DNA from: an uncultured Chlorobiota bacterium
GTDB taxonomy: Bacteria > Bacteroidota > Bacteroidia > Bacteroidales > JAADGE01
DNA length: 15,353 nt
Reading direction: 5' to 3'
Assembly (NCBI GenBank): GCA_947311265.1
Contig: CAMZKQ010000074.1
Location: 1-15,353 of the forward strand
A model generated the notes under the pieces. It was not told the origin of the DNA. It made no database searches and saw only the letters and a program-made list of their open reading frames with translations. A program made the translations under genes and the position numbers. The first letter of the stretch is position 1; every line of letters begins with the position of its first letter. This document shows positions 1-6,379 of this stretch, piece after piece.

Positions 1-419
1 AGAAAGGCAAAATAAAGCTGGCCATAAATTTACTTTATGTAACGCTTGGGTTTGCTGCTGCTTTTATGGTGGTAAAGTACTTTGAATGGAGTCATAAAAT
101 ACATCTAGGCATATACCCTGGCTCGCACTTATTGCCCGGTTCGGTTGATTTCGACCCTAGCTTTATAGACCCTGCCGGCATTATGAAAAACCTTAGCCCT
201 GGGGAAGGTATGTTCTTTCTCCTTTATTATTTCATGACAGGGCTTCATGGCTTCCATGTTATTGTTGGAGCAATAATTATAAGTGTTGTAATTGTCCGTT
301 TAAAAAATGGAAAGATTAACAAAGATGACTTTTCGTTACATGAAAATGCAGGACTTTATTGGCACCTTGTTGATTTAATTTGGATTTTCCTATTCCCTTT
401 ATTCTACTTAATTACTTGA
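1..419 (+). CDS. coxC: Cytochrome c oxidase subunit III, C-terminal part (5' end outside window)
   Basis: This is the membrane subunit III of a heme-copper terminal oxidase, which supports the catalytic subunit in the inner membrane. The frame is open from the left edge (first whole codon at base 3), and about 138 residues are visible, so the gene starts upstream. The ATG at 66 is internal: the residues before it continue a hydrophobic helix. Family marks seen are the GEGMFFLLYYFMTGLHGFHV segment, with the conserved glycine/histidine helix, and YWHLVDLIWIFLFPLFY at the C-terminus, which matches the usual YWHFVDxxWxFLF ending. At least three membrane helices are present. The subunit IV gene follows 57 bases later and then subunit II and ctaB on the same strand, so this is one oxidase operon. 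Identification is firm. The exact oxidase subtype comes from the neighbouring subunit II. Confidence 0.93.
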   Translation, partial: KGKIKLAINLLYVTLGFAAAFMVVKYFEWSHKIHLGIYPGSHLLPGSVDFDPSFIDPAGIMKNLSPGEGMFFLLYYFMTGLHGFHVIVGAIIISVVIVRLKNGKINKDDFSLHENAGLYWHLVDLIWIFLFPLFYLIT

Positions 420-476
420 TGCTTAGATAAAAGCAAAACATTAAACCTACTATATAAATATAAAAATCTGAAAAAA

Positions 477-755
477 ATGAGCGACCATCACATAACTAGT
501 TATAAATCTCATACCATTGTATGGGTATTCTTAATGATAATGACAGGACTTTCCGTAGCAGCAAAATATATGGATTTTCATTCCTTTGCCGTTTTAGTTG
601 CATTGGTAATAGCCACAATAAAAGGAATTGCCGTAATTATGTATTTTATGCACGTAAAACATGAAAGCAAATTTTTACAGTGGATTATAATTATTACTTT
701 CGTTGTTTTCGGCTCTATACTCATGGGCACATTCTTAGATTATATTTGGCGATAA
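477..755 (+). CDS. Cytochrome c oxidase subunit IV (prokaryotic COX4/CtaF type)
   Basis: This is a small accessory subunit of an aa3/caa3-type oxidase. The 92-residue product has a short polar N-terminus (MSDHHITSYKSH) and three hydrophobic helices at about residues 14-32, 37-58 and 68-90. This is the usual size and topology of bacterial COX4. The motif IMYFMHVKHESKF at the end of helix 2 matches the YFMHLKHE signature of the family. No catalytic residues are expected, since the subunit stabilises the complex. The ATG at 477 follows an A-rich leader with no Shine-Dalgarno sequence, as is normal in Bacteroidota. It lies 57 bases after subunit III and 61 bases before subunit II, consistent with co-transcription. 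No terminator is visible in either gap. Confidence 0.9.
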   Translation: MSDHHITSYKSHTIVWVFLMIMTGLSVAAKYMDFHSFAVLVALVIATIKGIAVIMYFMHVKHESKFLQWIIIITFVVFGSILMGTFLDYIWR

Positions 756-816
756 GTAGTTGCTAAAACTCAATTTTAACCCTATTTCAGAAAATTAAAT
801 AAAAAAATATAATATA

Positions 817-1785
817 ATGCTTTTAAATCTTTTAACACCAAACCCAGATTATGCCTCTAACTTTGTAGAAGGGGTAGATATGGCATTTTATGTTATTCTT
901 GGAATTTCTGCATTTTTCCTTATCGGTATTACTGTAGCAATGATATACTTTGTATATAAATACAGCCGAGAAAAAAACCCAAAAGCAGGTAATGTTCAAG
1001 ACAACATGAAGTTAGAAATATTGTGGACAGTAATCCCTACAATTTTAGTAATGGGTATGTTTTATTATGGCTGGACTGGTTGGAAAAACATGGAAAATTT
1101 CCCAAAAGATGCAATGCAAGTGGAAGTTACCGGACGTATGTGGAGTTGGCAATTTACTTACCCCAATAAAAAACAAGTATTAATTGCAACAAAAGTGGAA
1201 GGAAAGCCGCAAGAAAAAATGTTTGTATTACCTGTAAATAAACCTGTTACACTTCATTTATACTCCCCAGATGTAATACACGCATTTTATGTTCCTGCAT
1301 TCCGTGTAAAGCAAGATGTAACCCCTGGTGTTAAAAATAAAATGTGGTTTACGCCAACTAAAATTGGTGAGTACGATTTATATTGTGCAGAATACTGCGG
1401 ACGAGATCACTCAGGAATGATTGGGAAAGTAAAAGTGGTTTCGCAAGCAGATTTCGATAAATGGTACAATGCAAAAGAAGTTGTAAATAAAGATGAACAC
1501 CCAGGATATACTGCTCTTAAAATGTGTATTGGTTGCCACTCTACCGATGGAACTAAAAAAGTAGGACCATCATTTAAAGGCTTGTTTGGCTCAGAAAGAA
1601 CAGTTAGTACAAAAGGTGATGAACATACACTTACTGCCGACAAAGCATATATTATAAACTCCATTGAAAACCCCAATGCAGATATTTCAAAAGGCTTTAA
1701 AGGAGGCATGATGACTTCCTATAAAGGACAATTTACCGAAAAACAGTATAACGATATTATTGACTACCTTAAAACCATAAAGTAG
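817..1785 (+). CDS. coxB: Cytochrome c oxidase subunit II with fused cytochrome c domain (caa3 type)
   Basis: This subunit carries electrons from cytochrome c, or its own heme c, through the dinuclear CuA centre to subunit I. Two membrane helices lie at about residues 20-48 and 68-88, followed by a cupredoxin domain at about 100-208. The CuA ligands are visible as H155 (in VIHAFYVP), C190, E192, C194, H198 and M201 (CAEYCGRDHSGM). A C-terminal class I cytochrome c domain covers about 226-322, with heme site CIGCH (C237, C240, H241) and a likely axial methionine at 298 or 299 (GGMMTSY). The fusion defines a caa3-type oxidase, which can accept electrons without a separate soluble cytochrome c. 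No cleavable signal peptide or lipobox is evident before helix 1. It lies between subunit IV and ctaB; subunit I is not adjacent. All metal-binding residues are intact. Confidence 0.95.
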   Translation: MLLNLLTPNPDYASNFVEGVDMAFYVILGISAFFLIGITVAMIYFVYKYSREKNPKAGNVQDNMKLEILWTVIPTILVMGMFYYGWTGWKNMENFPKDAMQVEVTGRMWSWQFTYPNKKQVLIATKVEGKPQEKMFVLPVNKPVTLHLYSPDVIHAFYVPAFRVKQDVTPGVKNKMWFTPTKIGEYDLYCAEYCGRDHSGMIGKVKVVSQADFDKWYNAKEVVNKDEHPGYTALKMCIGCHSTDGTKKVGPSFKGLFGSERTVSTKGDEHTLTADKAYIINSIENPNADISKGFKGGMMTSYKGQFTEKQYNDIIDYLKTIK

Positions 1786-1854
1786 CTAAAATAAAAAGAC
1801 GATTTCCTCTGTTTACAAACAATCTCAAAGCTAATAAACTAGGAAAACTAAACA

Positions 1855-2700
1855 ATGATTAAAGATATAATACAACTGACAAAAGTAAAAATTACTGTTG
1901 CAGTAACATTAAGTATGGTTGCAGGCTGGGTGCTTGCAGCCAATTCTTTTTCTGTAGATTTAATACTCCCGACACTTGGGCTTTTTATTTTGGCAAGCGG
2001 CTCGGCAGCACTCAATCAATTTCAAGAACACGAACTTGATGCACTAATGGAACGTACAAAAAACCGCCCCATCCCCTCTGGGAGAATGTCGGCAAAGATG
2101 GCTGCTGTAATTTCAGTTTCTTTAATTGTAATTGGCTCATTTCTACTTTACTGGGGAGGCGGGTTACTCGAAATGGAACTGGGCTTAATTACCATGATTT
2201 GGTACAACGGCATCTATACTAAGCTAAAACGAAAAACGGCCTTCGCCGTTATCCCCGGCTCTATTATCGGCGCTTTGCCACCAGCAATTGGTTATGTGGC
2301 AGGTGGTGGTGCGTTAACAGACCCTGCAATTTGGGGTGTAGCATTTTTCTTCTTTGTTTGGCAAATACCACACTTTTGGCTACTGATTTTAATGCACGGA
2401 AAGCAATACGAAAATGCGGGATTTCCTTCATTAACGGCCAAATATTCTACCGAACAAATAGAAAAAATAACTTATGTATGGGTCGTTTCCGCAGCAGTAA
2501 GCAGCCTACTTATTTTATTTTTTGGAGCAGCAGACTCTATCTTTTCCCTCTATTTTCTCCCACTCTGGGCATTACTTTTAACTATTATTTCTGCGAAACT
2601 CTTTATTACAGGCTCAAAAGTAAAATACTTTGCTATTTTCATGCAAATAAATGTTTTTTTGCTAGGAATAATGGCAGTAATTGTGTTTGACAACCTTTAA
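1855..2700 (+). CDS. ctaB: Protoheme IX farnesyltransferase (heme O synthase)
   Basis: This UbiA-family integral membrane prenyltransferase transfers farnesyl from farnesyl diphosphate to heme B, giving heme O, the precursor of the heme A needed by the oxidase encoded upstream. The first active-site motif is at residues 54-72 (NQFQEHELDALMERTKNRP). The common N-xxx-D-xxx-D pattern here reads N54-xxx-E58-xxx-D62. The YTKLKRKT segment (121-128), GALPPAIGY (139-147) and WQIPHFW (169-175) are typical of the family. Where many members have a DY pair before AGxPxL, this one has Q184-Y185 in GKQYENAGFPSL. The product has about eight or nine hydrophobic helices and 281 residues, slightly shorter than the roughly 300 typical of the family. 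It follows subunit II by 69 bases and is last in the operon, before a hairpin terminator. No heme A synthase (ctaA) is visible here. Confidence 0.93.
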   Translation: MIKDIIQLTKVKITVAVTLSMVAGWVLAANSFSVDLILPTLGLFILASGSAALNQFQEHELDALMERTKNRPIPSGRMSAKMAAVISVSLIVIGSFLLYWGGGLLEMELGLITMIWYNGIYTKLKRKTAFAVIPGSIIGALPPAIGYVAGGGALTDPAIWGVAFFFFVWQIPHFWLLILMHGKQYENAGFPSLTAKYSTEQIEKITYVWVVSAAVSSLLILFFGAADSIFSLYFLPLWALLLTIISAKLFITGSKVKYFAIFMQINVFLLGIMAVIVFDNL

Positions 2701-2736
2701 TTTATATCAAAATTAGAATAGAAATTAGAAAGAAGG

Positions 2737-2759
2737 CAAGCATAGCTTGTTTTTTTTTT
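2737..2759 (+). terminator. Rho-independent terminator after ctaB
   Basis: A short GC-containing hairpin (CAAGC, loop ATA, GCTTG at 2737-2749) is followed directly by ten T residues (2750-2759). It lies 36 bases after the ctaB stop codon and marks the end of the oxidase operon. The stem is only five pairs, but the uninterrupted T-run is strong. Confidence 0.7.
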
Positions 2760-2820
2760 GCTTTAAAGTCTAGAAAAATCAAACAAAATGCTTAACTTTA
2801 AGACCTAAAAAAAATAGAAA

Positions 2821-3360
2821 ATGAAAAAAACTAGCTTGGGCGAGAAGGCTGAAATTTCGAGTTTGTGGAGTACAGAACAACAAAAAAACATAACTCTTGC
2901 ATTTGATATGTTTGAAAAACAAGAATGGACATTACAGGAAATTATTGAGTATATCTTAAAAAAACATAAAATAGAAACAACTGACAGCAGAATAAAAGCA
3001 ATTGATAGCCGGAAATTTAGCATCGGTTCACTACAATTCCATTTCAACCTAATCGAAGACTGGGAAGCCCCTGATGACACAACTTATTACAGCTTGGAAC
3101 TGACCCTCTCATTGCTGGATATTAACGATAAAACGATAAAGGCAACAAAAATAAAAAATATCCAGACCAAAGAAACCTTTGACCCTTTTTGGGGTATGGA
3201 AAGCGATGACAAACTTTCATTTACAGAAAAAATGGAGGAATATACAGCTAAAATTTTAAAAAATATAGACCAATCAAAAACTAAAAATCTATACGATTAT
3301 ATATACAATTATTACTCTAACTTTATTGACAAAATAAATAATAAAGAAATCTCACTCTAA
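2821..3360 (+). CDS. Hypothetical protein, 179 aa, probably cytoplasmic
   Basis: I do not recognise the family. The product has no signal peptide, lipobox or membrane helix and is rich in charged residues. The N-terminal third (about 14-60) looks helical and contains WTLQEIIEYILKKHKI. The middle (about 66-115) has alternating hydrophobic residues suggesting beta strands, for example FSIGSLQFHFNL and TYYSLELTLSLLD. A GMESDD segment follows at about 125-130, and then a charged, tyrosine-rich helical tail (YDYIYNYYSNF). No catalytic motif stands out. The start at 2821 follows an A-rich leader typical of Bacteroidota genes. Only nine bases separate its stop from the GTG of the next gene, so the two are very probably co-transcribed. 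It could be a cytoplasmic partner of that lipoprotein, but this is inference from spacing alone. Codon use resembles that of its neighbours. Confidence 0.75.
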   Translation: MKKTSLGEKAEISSLWSTEQQKNITLAFDMFEKQEWTLQEIIEYILKKHKIETTDSRIKAIDSRKFSIGSLQFHFNLIEDWEAPDDTTYYSLELTLSLLDINDKTIKATKIKNIQTKETFDPFWGMESDDKLSFTEKMEEYTAKILKNIDQSKTKNLYDYIYNYYSNFIDKINNKEISL

Positions 3361-3369
3361 AATTACAAA

Positions 3370-4164
3370 GTGAAACCATTTATTATTACTTTCCTCCTTC
3401 TCATTTTTGTCGCATGTGGCAACCCAAAAGAGAACAAAAATAATTTAGCCGCAGCTATTGACTCTGCGTCAGGGCATGAAAAAAAAGCAGTAAAGCTATT
3501 AGAGAAGACGTCGGATAAAAATACAAAACCCCCCTTTTATGCTATAAATATTTCGGCTTTTCCTGATGCTAAATCAGCCTCGGAAGAAGTCTTAAAATTA
3601 AAAAAACAGCACAAAAAAGCCTCCTATCTATGGCTGCCAGATTACCAATCGGTGAGCAATAAAGAACTGTTCTTAGTTTTTTTAGGCCCTTACAAAAGCA
3701 AGTATAAGTGCATGAAAAAATTAGAAGACTACAAAAAAGAAAATAAGAGTGCTTATGCAATATTAGTTGCCCACGATACCAAAAGGCTTGTATTTTACAG
3801 TAATATTGACGAACGAGTAAACAATAAAAAGAAAAAACTAATGATAATATACTCCACCAAAGCCGATGAGCAAGAGTACGCTAATGAAGGTGGCGAAGAT
3901 TGGGGCTGGTTTGTAGGCGAAGTATCCAGCTATTTTTCGGCAACACGAGAAGATGATTTACTAATCATTGGTAATGAAGAAGTCCCTAAACTATATATGG
4001 ACAAACTCGTTAAGAAATTAGAGATTGAAGGCTTCGGCTATGTGCTGATAAACGGGACTGAAAAAACATTCCTTGCACATGATATGTCTGAGGGAATTAT
4101 AGAAGCAACTTGCGATTTTATGGGCTGGAAATTTGATAAGAATTGGCATAATAAAATAAAATAA
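3370..4164 (+). CDS. SPOR-like lipoprotein with an unrecognised C-terminal domain
   Basis: This is a predicted lipoprotein. Its N-terminal hydrophobic stretch ends in a lipobox (LLIFVAC, acylated Cys16) followed by Gly and Asn. A low-complexity linker (about 20-54) leads to a domain at about 56-135 with the alternating strand/helix pattern of SPOR domains. It begins PFYAINISAFPDAKSASEEV and ends around FLVFLGPYKSKYKCMKKLEDY, where the (V/L)GPY/F turn is the usual SPOR landmark. SPOR domains bind denuded glycan strands of peptidoglycan; sequence alone does not show binding here. The C-terminal 110 residues contain KKKKLMIIYS, an acidic/Trp patch (EGGEDWGWFVGE), DDLLIIGNEEVP and GFGYVLINGT, suggesting a small alpha/beta domain I cannot name. 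The start is GTG, placed so that the signal sequence is complete. It is probably paired with the gene nine bases upstream. Confidence 0.75.
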   Translation: MKPFIITFLLLIFVACGNPKENKNNLAAAIDSASGHEKKAVKLLEKTSDKNTKPPFYAINISAFPDAKSASEEVLKLKKQHKKASYLWLPDYQSVSNKELFLVFLGPYKSKYKCMKKLEDYKKENKSAYAILVAHDTKRLVFYSNIDERVNNKKKKLMIIYSTKADEQEYANEGGEDWGWFVGEVSSYFSATREDDLLIIGNEEVPKLYMDKLVKKLEIEGFGYVLINGTEKTFLAHDMSEGIIEATCDFMGWKFDKNWHNKIK

Positions 4165-4287
4165 AGAAAGGTTCATCAGCGGTCTATCAAAAAATATAAA
4201 CACCGATAACGCAGAGGAAGCGGATAATTGCCCATAAAAAATTAGCAGTGAAAGTTTTTAGTTTAACATAGTTTCACTAGCGCCCCC

Positions 4288-4318
4288 TTTTTTTATCAAG
4301 TTTAAATCATTATGTTTG
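4288..4318 (+). promoter_or_regulatory. Candidate Bacteroidota sigma-A promoter for the GT39-like gene
   Basis: TATGTTTG at 4311-4318 matches the -7 consensus TAnnTTTG exactly. The position 19 bases upstream holds TTTT, three of four matches to the -33 element TTTG. The implied 5' leader is about 55-60 bases. The 217-base gap before 4382 otherwise shows nothing I can name. Confidence 0.45.
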
Positions 4319-4381
4319 TAGAAAATACGAACACTGATAATTTAGAATATTATCGAGTAAAACTCTTTAAGTTTATTTTAG

Positions 4382-6370
4382 ATGGCACAAAAAAAGAAAA
4401 AACAGCACCATAAAAAAGAGCTAAAAAAAGCACCCCTAAACGGAATCGAAAAAGGAGATATTTTATCCAAATTAGAACTGTTTTTTGAGCAAAAGGCAAG
4501 GCTTTTATTTTGGCTAAGTTTTGCTGCTGCTACACTTTTTAGCCTATTACTTTTCGATTTTAAAGTTAGCGTTGGTGGCGACGATTCTGCATATATTATC
4601 CGTGCTTACGACTTTGTGCACAGCTTTAAATACCCCTCTTTTCAAGGGCCACTTTACCCCATTTTACTCTCCCCTTTTATTGCCATTTTTGGCATTAGTT
4701 TGCCAGTTTTAAAACTGGTTTCTTTCTGTTGTATGCTTATTGCCTTTTTCTTTTTTCATAAAGCATTTCAGGATAGAGTACCTGCAATTGTACTTTACCC
4801 AAGTTTATTAATCACTGCAAGTACGGCATTTTTACTCACTTTTTCGGGGCAGACTTACTCCGAAGCCCTCTTTTTTATGCTACAAGCCTTCCTTTTTATT
4901 GCCGTTTTTAAGTTTTTTATTCCTGATGATTCCGAAAATAATTTGTCCACACTAATAAAACAGGTTGCCATTGTAAGTGCAATTCTTTTTTTGAGTGTAA
5001 TTACAAAAAACATTGCCTTTGCAGCTATAATTGCAATTGTTTTATTTTTACTAATCCTAAAAAAGTATAAAACCGCAGGGCTTACTGTTACCCTATTTTC
5101 TATTTTTTATGCTAGCTGGGAAGGCTTAAAAAAGATAATTTGGACTGGTGCAAAATTGCAGGCGGGCGACCAAGGGGCAATACTTTTGCAAAAACACCCC
5201 TACGACAAAACCAAAGGTATGGAAGATTTTACTGGTTTTTTAGAGCGTTTTTGGGATAATATACAAATCTATTTTTCAAAATACATACCCCAGTTTTTGG
5301 GTATCCGCTCCTTCGACTTAGGAGCATCAGAGTTGGGCATGACTTCACCTTTTTTGGGAATTCTCGTTGTAATTTTATTTATTTTAGCCTTATTTTTTGT
5401 TTTTAAAGCTAACAAACCATTGCTTTTTACAGGCATCTACCTCGCTGTTTTTTATGGGCTTACCTTTATAGTACTACAAAAAATGTGGGATTCTGGTCGG
5501 CTAATAATTGTGTATTTACCCTTTACAGTCCTCTTTTTAATTTCGGGTTTGTATTATATGGCACGTTCCCAAAAGCTGAATTGGCTTTTTGCTGGATGGT
5601 TGGGTTTTATTGGCAGTATCGTCTTATTTATTTTGCATAAAATGCAAAAAGGAAGAGAAAGCGAGTTATTAAAAATCCTGCAAGCCAAAAAAGCAACAGG
5701 CAAAGAGGTGCTTGCACAAATGCTAGATTATAAAGAAGATTTATTAATGCTTTTCTTCTACCTCATCGTTCCTATTCTGCTTATAGCATTTTTCTTGGGC
5801 AACTCCAAGATTAAAAAAATGAGCATTACCGCACAAGAGGGGGTAGCAAAAGCCCTTAGAGGGCTTACTTCTTTTGTGTTAATAATAGGCGTAGGTTTAG
5901 TTTTTATTTCAGCATTTACAAACATTTCTAAAGAGGCCAATAAAAATACCCAAGCCTTAAAACACAATATAAAAGGCGATATGCTTTACGGCTTTACAAT
6001 GGATTGGCGAAATTATTTAGAAATGGTAAAATACGCTGGTAAATTTGTGCCTGACACACAAAAAGTAGCTTGCAGAAAGCCCAACATTGCCTATGTTTAT
6101 GGTAAACGTCGTTTTTCGGGCATTTATAAAGTGCCCTCTAAAAATGCGGATACTCTACTTAATCGGCTAAGAGCCAAAAATATACACTATGTAGTAATGG
6201 CGAATTTAAGGAAATACGAAGCCAAGAAAACAAAACATACAATAAACACCATTAAACGCTACTTAAGCCCGATACAGAAAAAGTACCCCGGTATTTTCAC
6301 CCAAATACACGTTATTGGCAAAGATGAAAAAGCAACGCTTTTAAAAATAAATTATGAAAAGGCTAAGTAG
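4382..6370 (+). CDS. GT-C fold membrane glycosyltransferase, GT39/PMT_2-like
   Basis: This is a predicted polyprenyl-phosphate-sugar-dependent glycosyltransferase of the inner membrane, with its active site facing the periplasm. The 662-residue product begins with a lysine/histidine-rich cytoplasmic segment (2-16) and has about 11-12 hydrophobic helices between residues 40 and 515. The first periplasmic loop holds the acidic pair D67-D68 (VGGDDSAYI) and a GPLYP motif (89-93), the arrangement seen in GT39-like enzymes. QTYSEALF (157-164) and a RLIIVYLP segment (373-380) also fit this class. A soluble C-terminal domain of roughly 140 residues (about 520-662) contains CRKPNIAYVYGKRRFSG. Donor and acceptor cannot be told from sequence. 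It may act on an envelope polysaccharide, a lipid or a protein. It has a candidate promoter of its own and converges on the OmpA-domain gene with nine bases between stops. Confidence 0.8.
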   Translation: MAQKKKKQHHKKELKKAPLNGIEKGDILSKLELFFEQKARLLFWLSFAAATLFSLLLFDFKVSVGGDDSAYIIRAYDFVHSFKYPSFQGPLYPILLSPFIAIFGISLPVLKLVSFCCMLIAFFFFHKAFQDRVPAIVLYPSLLITASTAFLLTFSGQTYSEALFFMLQAFLFIAVFKFFIPDDSENNLSTLIKQVAIVSAILFLSVITKNIAFAAIIAIVLFLLILKKYKTAGLTVTLFSIFYASWEGLKKIIWTGAKLQAGDQGAILLQKHPYDKTKGMEDFTGFLERFWDNIQIYFSKYIPQFLGIRSFDLGASELGMTSPFLGILVVILFILALFFVFKANKPLLFTGIYLAVFYGLTFIVLQKMWDSGRLIIVYLPFTVLFLISGLYYMARSQKLNWLFAGWLGFIGSIVLFILHKMQKGRESELLKILQAKKATGKEVLAQMLDYKEDLLMLFFYLIVPILLIAFFLGNSKIKKMSITAQEGVAKALRGLTSFVLIIGVGLVFISAFTNISKEANKNTQALKHNIKGDMLYGFTMDWRNYLEMVKYAGKFVPDTQKVACRKPNIAYVYGKRRFSGIYKVPSKNADTLLNRLRAKNIHYVVMANLRKYEAKKTKHTINTIKRYLSPIQKKYPGIFTQIHVIGKDEKATLLKINYEKAK

Positions 6371-6379
6371 CTAGTACAC

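Noticed and set aside
66..68. ATG as the start of the oxidase subunit III gene
   Set aside because: The frame is open to base 3 with hydrophobic residues that belong to the same helix; the protein would lack its N-terminal helices.
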